A stretch of 64,000 nucleotides of DNA from Catonia carolina (Eukaryota; Arthropoda; Insecta; Hemiptera; Achilidae). The DNA lies in assembly GCA_035578175.1 (NCBI GenBank), contig JAQMRL010000012.1, positions 20,146,671 to 20,210,670 on the forward strand, in the 5' to 3' direction. This document shows, in pieces, positions 32,823 to 44,389 of the stretch. Under the pieces are notes generated by a model. The model made no database searches, was not told the DNA's origin, and saw only the letters and a list, made by a program, of their open reading frames with translations. Numbering within the stretch: position 1 is the first letter of the stretch; the number at the start of each line of letters is the position of its first letter. The translations under genes were made by a program, and so were the position numbers.

Positions 32823-33114
32823 AGCCTACATATATAACTAAATTTATATAGAAAATTAAAGACCTACAACTTTTATTTCAGATATTTTTCTTCTACAAGG
32901 CATAGTTTAGCATCAGTATTAGTGATTTCCCGTATTTTTATGTCGAATTAAGGTTAGTTTTCATTTAGCGTCAATTTTTCATTTTTTTTTTTTTTTGATT
33001 AAAATTAGGTTATGCTTTTTAATTTTACATTGCTTAGGCGACTCATGATCTATTATAGGTTAGGTGTTTAATGATTTACATTGGTAGGAGAAAATCGAGT
33101 GCTTCAGACCAGAT

Positions 33115-33736
33115 TTGTGTTTTATATCTTGTTAGCTACGGTGTATTTTAATGCGCAATCGAATTTTTGCAATCTAAATAATTGCGTATTAGATTCGAGC
33201 TATTACGGTATTTATAATTTTAAGTATCCTTAAGATGGGAAATTTAACTGAATTAATTAATACATTTCAAGTTATTAATTTAAAAAATGGGTCCGATATA
33301 AGAACTGACGGAAAATACTTGAAGAAAATAAATGGGTTTAAATTTTTTACATAGTTATTTAAAGAGGCGCCATTCTACAAAGTATTCTCGGAAACGTTCC
33401 GTTTGCATCATACGTAAACGTCAATTATTGTTTGTAAATACTGACATATAGGGCCTAGGTAGGTACGCGTGTCGTAACGACTTTACGTGCAGTGATATCA
33501 CATCCTTTTCCATTATGTTCATATAATTGCAATTAAGACGTACATAATTGCCGGTGAATTTACATTCCTCTTTCTAAGATCACTTATGAAACGACCTTGT
33601 GCAAGTTTTATTGCTACTTAAGTATCTATATCTGGTAAGAATGCACAACCTATACCGCAAACACACACACACATCAGAATATACAAAAGTTCTACTGTAC
33701 TCTAAATAGGAAACCCTTATATGCACACATCGTATT
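33115..33736. other. No gene seen; short (CA)n at about 33660
   Basis: Unassigned DNA. A CA repeat of about 14 bp is at 33660-33674. Confidence 0.4.
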
Positions 33737-34799
33737 TTTTACTTTATTTACCTATATGAACATTTTACCCTACTTGAATATTTGGGCATTTTTTTTAGTG
33801 AATATGTAGGGAATGAAAGTACGTATATATTATTTTCATGTCGATTTTTCGAAATCGAGTTTTCACCGGATGTACACGCATTCAACCCCTCTGAACCCAA
33901 AAATATATTTTTAGCGATTGGTCCTGTGTGTGTGTTTGCGTGCGCGCGTGCGTGTGGACAAAATATCTCAAGAACGGAACATCGTACGAAGTTGAAACTT
34001 GAATGAGGTACTATTCGTAGACCAAGTACGAAGATTTTCATCAAAAGCGGTGAACCGGAATTAGTAGTTTAATCGTGCAATTTTTCATTCTATTTGTTCT
34101 ACAAAGCTCATTTTTGCAATAATTAGTGATTTTCTTTATTTTGCTCATCAAAATCGATGAAAACATGACATTTAAAAAATATTGCGGCCTTAGTACGCTA
34201 TGTAGCTACTTTACAACTGAAGTGTTTATAATCAAATTTATAGAAAATAAAAAAATGTACAAATTTTATTTCAAGCATTTTCGTTTACAGACTTGGTTAC
34301 ACAATATTTTATTTTTTCTATGCATTTTAGCGCAAAAATGTATCTAAAAGTTGTAGATAATTTAAAATTCTACAACTTTTGATTCAAAAATTTTTTGTAT
34401 AACGGTTAGTTTAGCGGTAGGCCTAATTAGCGATTTTCTGTTTTTTTTTTCTCACGAAGTCGTGTAAAAAAATCGATTTTATTAAGATTTCAGCCTTATT
34501 ATGCATTTTACGACAAAAAAGTATAATCAAATTTATAGGAAATTAAAATATCTACTACTTTTATTTAGAGCATTTTTCTCTACAGATCGTGGTTAGCGTG
34601 AAAGAGTGATTTTCCGTGTTTTTAAGCTAAACTGAGGTTGATTTTCATTTTACGTCTTTCACTCATGATCAAATAAGATTATGTTTTTTTAGGTTAGTTT
34701 TTTTGTTTATTTCTAATGTTTATTACTAATGTTAGGTTATATTATTAATTATTTGCATTGACAAGAGAAAGTTGTGTGAATGTTTCACACCAGATTTTT
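33737..34799 (+). mobile_element. HEL element, full length, diverged 5' end
   Basis: The 5' end reads TTTTACTTTATTTACC and has a 30-bp insertion. A GT/GC microsatellite lies near 33925-33957. Contains a partial extra monomer (about 34105-34320) before the two usual ones. TAGGCCTA at 34418-34425 is an insertion of six bases relative to other copies. 3' hairpin is intact. Confidence 0.7.
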
Positions 34800-35139
34800 T
34801 TTTAACTATTTACAGTGTTTTTAAATTAGTGGGATTTTTGAAGAAACCGTTTTTTTACGGTAACATCACGCTATCGTTTTATCAGAAGCTCGCCGTGGAG
34901 GTGAAGAACCAATTAACGAAGTACCAGAATAGTGAAAGTAATTTATTTCATTGGACACTGTTCTGTACTACAACGGCGCTACGTATTTTAATGATGTTCT
35001 TCATACACAATATTGAAATTGAGTAATCACCAAAATTAAAAATCAAGTATTTTGAATCCGTCTCTGTTAAGGCGGGTTCCTAGAAACCCGCGTTAGCGGG
35101 GTAAAAACCCGCTTAACCGTAGTTAAGCGGGTTTTTATT
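34800..35139. other. No gene seen; ends in a GC-rich hairpin cluster
   Basis: Unassigned DNA lying between a complete HEL 3' end and another HEL 3' tip. The last 70 bp form strong hairpins (separate entry). Confidence 0.45.
35071..35136. repeat. GC-rich hairpin cluster with a perfect 15-bp stem
   Basis: AAAAACCCGCTTAAC (35103-35117) and GTTAAGCGGGTTTTT (35122-35136) pair perfectly around CGTA. Upstream, GCGGGTT/AACCCGC (35072-35091) and CCCGC/GCGGG (35087-35100) form alternative stems. With its T run the main stem looks like a bacterial intrinsic terminator, but the context is insect repeat DNA, so this is only a resemblance. Confidence 0.6.
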
Positions 35140-35190
35140 GTATGTACATTGTCAAGAGAAATTCTTGTGAGTGTTTTACTCTGCAATTTT
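35140..35190 (+). mobile_element. HEL 3' tip
   Basis: GTACATTGTCAAGAGAAATT, GTGAGTGTTTTACTC and a CAATTTTT end, directly downstream of the GC-rich hairpins. Confidence 0.5.
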
Positions 35191-35198
35191 TATATTTT

Positions 35199-35342
35199 AT
35201 GCAATACTTTTCTCTGTTGCTTCATATGTTCTTTCCATCTGAGTTTCAAGTCTGGTGTTATACCCAGGTATTTTGCGTAATTTATCCCATTTAAAGACAC
35301 TGGAATAATTTTTTCAGAGAAGGTTATACTGTGTACGAATTT
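35199..35342 (-). pseudogene. Jockey-like LINE pol fragment
   Basis: Open minus-strand frame of 48 codons: NGINYAKYLGITPDLKLRWK then EHMKQQRKVLH. The motif KYLG(I/L)xxDxxLxWxxHI followed by a basic helix is the region between polymerase and C-terminal tail in Jockey/CR1-type proteins. It would lie just upstream of the segment seen at 50572-50925. Remnant only. Confidence 0.65.
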
Positions 35343-35452
35343 ATATTTATAATAATATGAAACTAGCGGATTTCATTTTACACATCTATTATGTTACATT
35401 AAAACTAAGATGGCATACGAGATCATTAATTTAATTACATTATGTTGTATTT

Positions 35453-36660
35453 GCGCATAACAGGTAGTGGAGTGTTAAATTATTTGCCCTCGATCTGCTG
35501 AAGTTTCAGAGCTGCAAAAAATACTTCGGTTTATTTACTTTCTCTTGCCAATATGAGTATATAGGAAGGAAGAATTGTTTTCATGTCGATTTTTTTAATT
35601 CGAGTTTTCAGTGGATATACACGTTTTCAGACCCCCTGAACCCAAAAACATGTTTCTTTAGCGATCGGTCTGTGTGTGTGTGTATGTGTGAACAAAATAT
35701 CTCAAGAACGGAACATCGTACGAAGTTGAAAACTTGAAACTTATTTTAGGTACCATTAGAGAACCCGACACGAACCTTCTCATCAAAATCGGCCTACCGT
35801 AAAAAGTTAATAGTTTATTCGTGTAATTTTTCACTTTTTGCGATTTTCTCATAAACGCCTACTACGATTTTTTTAAATCGCCTCATTTACAACATTTTTT
35901 ATGCTCAATAAGATAGGGTAGATGCCATGTCTGCTGAAATTCTTAGGGAGGCTGTTCTCTCGTAGAAAAAAATGTTTTTTTTAAGATTTCGGCCTTATTA
36001 TGCATTTCAACGCAAAAGTGTTTATAATAAAAGTTGTAGAAAATTTTAAAATCTACAACTTTATTTCAAACATTTCTTTTTATAAACCTTAGTTTAGTGG
36101 TAATTAGTGATTTATTGTTTTTTTTTATGAAAATCTGTAAAAAAATTATTTTTAAGATTTCGGCTTAGTATGCATTTTACGGCAAAAGTGTAAGTTATGT
36201 TTTTTGAGGTTATTTTTTTGTTTATTTCTAATGTTTTATTACTAATGTTAGGTTACATTCACAGTAACTAAAGAACAGTAACTGTGTTTTAGCTACTGTG
36301 GTTATATTGTTTATTTGCTTTGGCAAGAGAAATTTATGTGAGTATTTTACACCAGATTTGATCACATGGTAAGCCAATTGTATGACTGAAGCATTTAAAA
36401 TAAAAAAGGTAGAGTGTAAAATACACTAATCAGAGTTATCTCCTCTGAGAGTAATGAATTTCATTATACAACCAGATCCTTTGGTGAATGAAGTGAAGGT
36501 GTCATTTGCAAGGTGGAAAGTAGATGCTTTTCGGAGGGCCTGCTGATAAGCAAACTTTTCCACTCAGTGAGGAAGGGAATTGTATACCACCTCACTCCTC
36601 ATTTTACTTAGATAAGCCTCTGGAGTTTCAAACCAGCCTTACGACTGATTACCTAAACAA
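35453..36660 (+). mobile_element. RB repeat split by a HEL
   Basis: RB 5' part at 35453-35535 (GCGCATAACAGGTAG start), 3' part at 36360-36660 ending AGCC-TTAC-GACTG and TAAACAA. This is the only clear case of HEL inside RB, and intact RB copies give the empty site TTTCTT|ATCACATGG. Confidence 0.8.
35536..36359 (+). mobile_element. HEL element inserted in RB; boundaries defined
   Basis: Starts TACTTTCTCTTGCC and ends CACCAGATTT(G). Comparison with empty RB sites shows insertion between T and A with no target duplication, as expected for Helitron-type rolling-circle insertion. It has a GT microsatellite at 35669-35690 and one full monomer; most of the second monomer is deleted at about 36190. 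Confidence 0.8.
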
Positions 36661-37291
36661 TATTTTTATATTGATAGAAAATTTCTTGGAATTTTTGTTC
36701 AAATTTCCGTACGATTCGTATGTGTGTGATTAAATATAAATTGGTTAGTTTCCTTCCTGTTTAATTAACTCTAATTGAATTGAATACCGTTTGTTCTTAA
36801 GTGTGCCCTCATGCTTTTGTTTCAGTTTTTTCTTTATATTTTTTTGTGTTTCTTTTCCACGATGCCTTCTCTCTAACTACAAAACTCTTAATATAACTAA
36901 TCACTGTTTTTATTTTATTACTTTGTGTTTAATCTTGTGGGAAGATCGTTTGGTTTGTTTTGTTGCTTTTTTATTTCTTTTTAATTATGCTTCTCTAAAG
37001 GATTTTGCTTGTAATTTTTGTTTGCTACCTATATTCTAGCTTGCTATCTCTACCTCCTTTCACCGTTTAAATCAGCAGAAGAAAATCTCTAGAATTATGT
37101 TAATAAAAAAATCAAGGTAATGTAAACAAAAGAAAGGATATCGTACGTTCTATAGATATTATTTATTCATTTATACAGGGTGTTGTCGAATGGTGACCCG
37201 AAATCTGGAAAGTAATTTTAAATAACATTCTGAAAAATCTGTTGAAAATTTTAGAGTTATTCGAGTAATTTAGGCGATTATGGTATAGTTT
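36661..37291. other. No gene seen; T-rich
   Basis: A T-rich frame of about 80 codons (36791-37039) is low-complexity and not protein-like. TACAGGGTGTTGTCGAATGG near 37176 resembles the start of some insect DNA transposons but no partner end was found. Confidence 0.4.
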
Positions 37292-38612
37292 TACTCTCTT
37301 GTGCCCTATTTTAATATATAGAGAAAGAAAGTATTGTTTTCATGTCGAATTTTCACCAGAAATACACGTTTTCAAGACCCCCTAAACTCAAAAAACATGT
37401 TTCTAGCGATTGGTCGGTGTGTGAACAAAATATCTTCAGTATAAAATATTTTACGAAGTTGTGTAAGTTGGAACTTTAAGTTACGTACAACTAGGGGCCC
37501 GTTTGTTTTCATCAAAATCGGTCAACCGGAAGTAGTTTATTCGTGCGATTTTTTCGAAGATGGATCCAACGATTTTTTTTTTTGAAATCGCCTCATTTAC
37601 GTATATTTCCATCCTCTACAAGACGCGGTAAGCGCCATATCTGCTTAGTTATGCGTCGAATAATAGTTTACGTGTTTTATCATTAAAATCGGGAAAATAG
37701 GGTTTTTTAAGATTGCGGTCTTTATATAAATCTTACGGGAAAAAAGGGTATATAACTAAAATTATAGAAAATTAAAAAATCTACCACATAAATTATTTCT
37801 GGAATTTTTTCTAGAGGTTAATTTAGGCGTCATTTAGTGTGAATTTCCGTATGTTTTCCTCGTATAGGGCCAATTTTAGGCCACATGAGGTGACTTTAGA
37901 CGTTTCTGGAAGCTCCTTTTGCAGCCCACATTCTCAGCATTCGTCACTTTAGGCTTTTCTTGTTTCTTCTATCCACTCATTTTTACTCTTCATGGAAGCC
38001 CTTAACGTCTGTAATTATTTGTCTGAATTTGGTTCGATTCATTAAGTTTTCTCGGTTTATTCCGGTTTTCTCAGTATATCCTTTCTGATTTTTTAACCGT
38101 TGATCCGACATTTTAGGTTTATTATTTAGTGTTTTAATAATTTGTTTTGTTAACCTGTTGTCATCTATTCTATACAAGTGCCCGTAAAATTTTAGCCTTC
38201 TTTTTCTAATCGTTCGTTTTCTTTGTACAGTTCTTCTCTTAACCTATATTGTCAGACTACTATCTTCTGATCCATTATCTTGCGGAGGATCTTTCTCTCA
38301 AATTTCTCTGCTGCTTTTAGACCAGCCTTCCCGGTCATTATAAGGCACTCACTCGCGTGCAGATACATAGTTTTATCGCAGTATTATAATGTCTAAACTT
38401 GGCTTGTCTTGAGAGTGCTTTCTTCTTATACAAGTGGTGAGTTCCTCGAAATGCATCGGCCATCTTTCCTCGTCTATTGCTTTTTTTCTGTTTCGTTGGT
38501 CCTCGACTGTATTATTTCCCTGAGTTACTTGAATCTATCTACTTTTTCCGTATTCATTGATTTTCATTATTTACATTGGAAGAAGATAGTCATGTAAGTC
38601 TTTCATACCAGA
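37292..38612 (+). mobile_element. HEL element split by LINE-3
   Basis: 5' end TTTACTCTCTTGTGCCC, short GT region, one monomer, then LINE-3 at 37853-38544, then the 3' tip ACATTGGAAGAAGATAGTC. The TSD TTTCCGTAT lies in the HEL segment normally reading GATTTTCCGTATTT. Confidence 0.7.
37853..38544 (-). pseudogene. LINE-3 3' fragment with target duplication
   Basis: Flanked by TTTCCGTAT at 37844-37852 and 38545-38553. Minus-strand remnants include MYRIDDNRLTKQIIKTLNN, then KWF-like and NRENLMNRTKFRQIITDVKG, with frameshifts. 5'-truncated in the ALRG/KKALSRQ region. Confidence 0.8.
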
Positions 38613-39654
38613 TTATTTTCTAGTTAAGGAAACATAAACGAAATTTAATAGATTGATTAGAAGGAAGGTCTGGACCAGGAGAGAATTTATTATGGGTAAG
38701 TGTGGTTTTCCGCTAGGCGGTAGTTAGGAGCCTTTACTTTTTAATCAACCGGTAATAGGTACATACATACAGTGTATGTGTGTGTGAAAATATTATACTA
38801 GAGAGTGAGTATAACAATTTTATTTGATTGTTTCTATCCGAGTACTATATATTTTTTATTTTATGTATTTATTATATTTTCACTTTGTTTAAAATACAGG
38901 TAGCCTGTATCCTTGTATTCATATAGCTATCCTTGACCAATTGAGTTTTTTTCACTCACACACTTTCTCAATCTCTCTTTGTTTTTCCCCAATCTGTCTC
39001 ACTCCGCCTCATCCTTATCTTCATTTGTTGTACACGCATACTTACGCATCTTTAGGTACAACATAATAACGTTGTGAATTATTAGTTTCTAACCTTTGTT
39101 TTTGATTGATTAATTTCAATCAATTTTAACTAGAAATCAATACTTCTTGAAAAGTATTATAGATGATTTAGTTTTGTTTGTTACTTTCACCTTTTTCAAG
39201 AAAATAACGGTTTAAAATTTTTAAATTATTTATAACAACTTTTGAAAGAGTCTGAAAATTTGTTCGCCGAATTGATAGTTTACCTCTAAATTTTTTGGAT
39301 GATTTACATTCTTTAGGTCCTGTTTTTAGTCCTGAAGTGGCTGTAGAATTTTTTAATTTTTCACATTTAGAACTGTGGTAGTACCGAATTTGAACTTCCC
39401 ATCTCTACTTGCTGTGGTCCTCCAGCCATGATCAGGCAGTGACAAATAATTCGAAAAGCACACTGTTATTAGAACGGTGTATTTTTTTGTACAACGTTTC
39501 CCAAAATATTCGTTTATTTCTATTGGAAGTAGCTTGCAGGATTAAATTCATTGAAATCGGCCGATAAATAATAGGGGGTCAAATTGTTCACGAAGCGGTG
39601 TGGAATAGTATTGTGATTGACCACGGTAGTATTATATAATTAGTATATATATAT
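38613..39654. other. No gene seen
   Basis: About 1 kb of AT-rich DNA with no recognised family or coding motif. A short GT run is near 38779. Confidence 0.4.
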
Positions 39655-40085
39655 TTTCCCCCTCGTATAGGGCCAATTTTAGACCATGCGAGGTGACTTT
39701 AGACGTTTCTGGAAGCTCTTTAATGTAGCCCAAATTCTTAGCATTCGGTCACTGTAAGCTTTTCTTCTTTCTTCTGTACACACGTTGTATCCTGTTTTTC
39801 CTCTTCTTGGATGCCCTTAAAGTCCGAAATTAGTTGTCTAAATTTGGTTCGGTTCATTAAATTTTCTCGGTTTATTCTGGTTTTCTTAATATTTTTTCTG
39901 ACTTCTTTAAACCATTTATCCGACACCTTAGGTATATTGTTTAGGGTCTTTTTGTTTTGTCAACCGGTTGTCATCCGTTCTATACCTAGAAAATTTTAGC
40001 CTCTTTTTATAATCGTTCATTTTCCTTGTACTGGCTTCTAGACCTCGTAACCTATATTATCCGTCTACTATCTTCGGGATCTGGG
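39655..40085 (-). pseudogene. LINE-3 3' fragment
   Basis: The 3' end reads CTATACGAGGGGGAAAA on the minus strand. The frame KWFKEV.K.I.KTRINRENL, then MNRTKFRQLISDFKG is readable. The 5' break at CTTCGGGAT joins a short sequence shared with 11853-11877. Confidence 0.7.
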
Positions 40086-40087
40086 TA

Positions 40088-40470
40088 TAATAAATAACAA
40101 ACGGACATGAAGCAAAAGTGTATATAATCAAAGTTTTAGAAAATTAAAAAACCTATAGTTGGTAACGTGCTCGCCTCTCATCATGCGGTCCTGGGTTCGA
40201 ATCCCACTCAGGCACGGCATATTTTCATACGTTACAAGAAATCATTTCATCCTCATCACACACAGTTACACCCCAACGTCGTCGCTAATGACCTTGATGT
40301 TGATGCGACGTTAAATAAAAAAATAAAAATAAAAAAATAACCTATAACTTAATTTCAAAAATGTTTTTCTACAGAACCTATTTGCGTCACTCATTCATGA
40401 CTAAGCATAGGTTTTTTATTTATTTACTTTGGCAAAAAAATTGTGTGTTTCACACCGGATTTTTAAAAAT
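40088..40470 (+). mobile_element. HEL element, last monomer, split by SINE S1
   Basis: HEL pieces at 40105-40157 and 40339-40470: GTGTATATAATCAAAG, then S1, then the 3' end with TTTGGCAAAAAAATTG and a shortened hairpin. Confidence 0.6.
40158..40338 (+). mobile_element. tRNA-derived SINE S1
   Basis: Begins GTTGGTAACGTGCTCGCC, B box GGTTCGAATCC at about 40195-40205, tail TGCGACGTTAAATAAA. Flanked by AACCTATA at 40150-40157 and 40339-40346. Highly similar to the copy at 6694. Confidence 0.85.
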
Positions 40471-40555
40471 TATATTCGAGTTCGAATTCTAGGAGGGTCT
40501 GGGAAATTTTCATTCTCAAAATTTAGAAATAAATAAATAAACGTTACATAGATAG

Positions 40556-40966
40556 CCCTAATGGGTCCGAAGGTTGTAGACGGTCAATATAGGTTACGAA
40601 GTCGAGAAGAACTGTACAAGGAAAATGAACGATTAATGGAAACGATTAGAAAAGTAAGGCAAAAATTTTATGGACTGGATGGTAGAATGGATGATAACCG
40701 GCTATTGGCTAAATAGTTTAAAGTCAGAAAGGATATTATCAAAACCTAAATAAACCCGAGAAAACTTAATGAACCGAATCAAATTCAGGCAGCTAATTCC
40801 GGACTTTAAGGGCATTCATGAAGAGCAAAAACAGAACACCGGGTGGACAGAAGAAAGGAGAATAGCCTATAGTGAACGAATGCTGAGAATCTGGACTCCA
40901 AAAAGTGCTGCTAAAAACGTTTTAAGTCACCTCACGTGGTCTCAAATTGGCCCTACACCAGGACAA
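40556..40966 (+). pseudogene. LINE-3 3' fragment
   Basis: Plus-strand frame with breaks: GPKVVDGQYRLRSREELYKE, RMDDNRLL, MNRIKFRQLIPDFKG, GWTEERRIAYSERMLRIWTP, ending SQIGPTPG. A full HEL in minus orientation begins right after. Shows the 3' end of the LINE-3 pol most clearly. Confidence 0.8.
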
Positions 40967-41878
40967 AAAAATCTGGCGTGACACACTCACAAAACTTTCT
41001 CTTGCCAATGTAAATAATGAACAATATAACCTAACATTAGTAATAAAACAATAGAAATAAACAAAAAACTAACCTCAAAAAAATTACCTTATTTTAACCA
41101 TCAGTGAATGATGCAAAATGAAAACCAAACTTAGTTTTGCTTAATAATATCGAAAATCATTCCTTGACGCTAAACTAGGCTCTGTAGAGAAAAATGCTGA
41201 CTATGAAAGTTTTAGATCTTTTTATTTTCTATACATTTTATTATATATCTATAATTTTGTCGTAAAATGCTTACCAAGGCCGAAATCTAAATAAATTCCT
41301 ATATTTACAAATTTTCATTGGGAAAAGCAGAAAATCACTAATTACCGCTGAACTAAGCGTTATACAAAGAAATGATTGAAATAAAAGTTGTAGGTTTTAA
41401 TTTTTGTACAGTTTTTATTATAATACACTTTTGCGCTAAATTGCATATTAATCGTAAAAAGAAACATTATTTTTTACGAGAGTACAGCCTCCCTGAGGTT
41501 TCCAGCAGACGCCTACCCTATCTTGTAATGCGTAAAAAATGTAGTAAATAAGGCGATTTAAAAAAAAATAAGAGCTTTTTTTGAGAAAATCGGAAAAAGT
41601 GAAAAATTACCCTTTTAAACTACTACTTCCGGTTGACCGATTTTTATGAAAATGTTTGTCGGGTCCTCTAGTAATATGTAACTTAAGTTTCAAGTTTTAA
41701 CTTTGTACGATGTTCCGTTTTTGAAATATTTTGTTCTCACACAGGCCAATCACTAAAAACATGCTTTTTGGGTTAAGGGGGGTCTGAAAACGGGATATCC
41801 GGTGAAAACTCGATTTCTTAAAATCGACATGAAAACAATACTTTCCTTCCTATATATTTATATAGACAAGAGAAAGCA
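40967..41878 (-). mobile_element. Full-length HEL element
   Basis: From TCTGGCGTGACACACTCAC to TATAGACAAGAGAAAGCA. Two monomers, then the TTGACCGATTTTTATG segment. The microsatellite is reduced to CACACAGG. Confidence 0.75.
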
Positions 41879-42371
41879 AAAAGCAACAGATAACAAATAA
41901 TTATATGACAGAATAATTTGATATAAAGTAAGAATTGACACTGTTTTGTATCGCACTATACTCGTATTCTCAAAATCCCAAATTATTTATGTGAATTTAA
42001 GTAAACCAAACGCAAAATTTTCACTGAGGAATTTTTTTAGTTTATGCAGGTCCTGCGTGACTGACTTCTTTTAATATTTCCTCTGTAGTGTGTGGAAAGT
42101 TAATCAAGTTCCTGTATGAATTGATTACACAATCAGCTCTTTATACAACACTCATATTGTAATTTATTTATGCATTTGTAATCACTTTGCACACGACGGA
42201 AACTATACCGTTTTATCATAACAGACATGTTGCGTTGTTTGTTTGTTTGAATGATCGGTAAGGCAGGTCTCACTAACATTCGCGGTAATATATAAAAATA
42301 CAGTTGTTTTTCTTAATAATTTTTTAAGACGACTTTTGATGAACAATTCTAAATTTACCTTGTCAGCAATA
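41879..42371. other. No gene seen
   Basis: Unassigned AT-rich DNA. Confidence 0.4.
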
Positions 42372-42549
42372 TAGAAAACGAGGAGTGAGTTGTTTTACAG
42401 TTGCCTTCCTCACTGAGTGGAAAAGTGTGCTTATCAGCATGCCCGGCCCTCTAAAAAGAAAATGACATCTTCACTTCATTCACCTCAGGGTCTGGGTGTA
42501 TAATGAAATTCTTTATTCTGAGAGGAGATTCTGACTAGTGTTATTTACA
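42372..42549 (-). mobile_element. RB internal fragment
   Basis: Contains AACGAGGAGTGAG, CCTTCCTCACTGAGTGG and AGGAGATTCTGACTAGTG segments; both family ends missing and a 12-bp internal deletion after CCCTCTAAAAAG. Confidence 0.6.
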
Positions 42550-42944
42550 ATATCGAATTACTCAAGATGATATGAACAAATTTTGAAGTGTGTCCGTTAT
42601 TGTTGGAAATTTTTAAAATTGTCATGTATCATTTTGTTTTGCCTTCCGTTATACCAATATGTCAGAAACTACAAGTGATGGCAACAAACGGTTTTTGGAT
42701 TCAAAAAGTTAGTAGGCATGGATTGGGTTTGAAGTTCCGGTTTCGGAAGTGGTCCGAAACCGGAAGTCAAGAAATCAAAGTCGGAATTTGAAAACAAAAA
42801 TAGTTTCATTCGATTCATCTTAAAGAGTGATACAGAAATTACTCATGGTTTTTGCCACAAGTCTAAGGCCTTTTTAAAAATAGTTTTTTGCCTTTTTAAA
42901 AATTGCCACCAGCCATGAGACGCGTCGTCTCTTTAAATGGGTTT
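42550..42944. other. No gene seen; contains a hairpin at 42733-42767
   Basis: Unassigned. TTCCGGTTTCGG and CCGAAACCGGAA pair perfectly around AAGTGGT. Confidence 0.4.
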
Positions 42945-43546
42945 CTACTTTTTACTTACTATTGCCCTGTATGAATATATAAGGAAGAAAAGTATTGTTT
43001 TCATGTCGATTTTTGTAAACAGAGGTGGAATTAAATCTCATTCACTACGTTTCTGTGCTCTACAAGATAGGGTAACCGGCATCTCTGTTGAAATTCTCGG
43101 GGGTTGTGATCTCGTGTTGAATTTTTTTTAAGATAAGGTCCTTAATATGCATCTTTGGGCAAAAACGGTATGTAATGAAAGTTTTAGAAAATTTAAAAAA
43201 CTAAAACTTTAATTTTAAGCGTTTATTTCTACAACGTTTAGTTTAGCGTCAATCCGTGTTTGTCTGTATTTTTCTCATTAAAATCTGTATAAAATGGGAT
43301 TTTTTCAGATTGCGGCTTTAGTACGCATTTTTCAGAAAAATTGCGTAGTCTATAACCAACGTTACAGAAAATGAAAAAAAAACAAGCAACTTTTATTTCA
43401 ATTTTTTTCTCTCCCGAGCTTATGACGCTAAACTAGTTAAGCGTCATTGATTCATGATTAATACATAGGTTAAGTATATATAATTTATTATTCACATTGA
43501 CAAAATAAAGTCGTGGGAGTGTTTTAAAGTAGATCTTTGTGGAATA
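42945..43546 (+). mobile_element. HEL element with large 5' deletion
   Basis: 5' end TTACTTACTATTGCCC, then a jump from CGATTTTTGTAAA to the CTACAAGATAGGGTAACC segment; monomers and a degraded 3' end (TTGACAAAATAAAGTCG) follow. Confidence 0.65.
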
Positions 43547-44044
43547 TAAAACTTGGTTTGAATAAAAATTTAAATATCGAACGAATAAAAAATTACTTCA
43601 GGTTGACCGATTTCGATGAAGATGTTCCGTGTCGGGTCCTCTTGTGGTGCAGAACTTGTGTTCCAAATTTCACTTTCCTACGCTATTCCGTCTTGAGATA
43701 TTTTGTTCCCACACAGACCAATTACGAATAACATGTTGTTGTTTTTTTTGTTTTTGGTTCATGTGGCCTGAAAAATATACCGTGCTTCCCAACAAATTTG
43801 ACTTTTAAGAAAATTAACATTGGACAATGTACTGTCAACATTTATCTAATTATAAGGGTGTAATCTTACTTTTATTACTCCAGCCGTTTGGAAACAGAAT
43901 AAAAATGAGTCTACAAAAGATTTTAATAGCTAATATATTAATAAATAAAGACAAAATGTTATTCAATTCCGATACAGCGCGGTACTACTTAAGAAAAAAT
44001 GTCGCATCCAATGTTGTCTGAACATTAGCCGTACGCGTATCGTA

Positions 44045-44385
44045 TAATATTGTTTAGGTCAACAGTTGAAAGGCTAATTTGAACCTCTAGAGGTTTTACT
44101 AAGTAAACACGAGGAGTGAGGTGGTGTGCTATTACCTTCCTCACTGAGTGGTAAGAGTATGCTTATCAGCATACCAGGCCTTCCGAAAACAGCACGGACT
44201 GGCTGAATAATGATATTCATTACTCTCAGAGGAGATAACTCTGACTAGTGTCTTTTACACCTCTACCTCTTCTGTTCTTAAATACTGTCGTATGGCTGAC
44301 TGTGATAAGAAACAGAACTATTTCTTGTAGCCCTGAAACTCTCAGATGTCTGCCCGTTATGGGCGAATGGTAATATCACAAGTAA
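44045..44385 (-). mobile_element. RB repeat inside the foldback loop
   Basis: Sense-strand end is AGCC-TTTC-AACTG, TTGACC, TAAACAAT. Body is standard. It stops near GATGTCTGCCCGTTATGGGC, a shortened 5' end. Confidence 0.7.
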
Positions 44386-44389
44386 AATA

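Larger units (their letters stand above)
31330..33114 (+). mobile_element. HEL element split by LINE-2 and LINE-3
   Basis: HEL pieces at 31330-31562, 32265-32284 and 32823-33114 are collinear: the TCTGCTCAAATTCGTGG segment and first monomer, a short bridge, then the second monomer and the 3' end (TTGGTAGGAGAAAATCG). The 5' third is missing. Confidence 0.65.

Noticed and set aside
35103..35136. True bacterial intrinsic terminator
   Set aside because: Form fits, but no bacterial gene is adjacent and the flanks are insect repeat DNA; kept only as a resemblance worth checking.
36791..37039. Hydrophobic 82-codon frame resembling membrane segments
   Set aside because: T-rich low-complexity DNA always reads as Phe/Leu/Cys-rich; no family motif.
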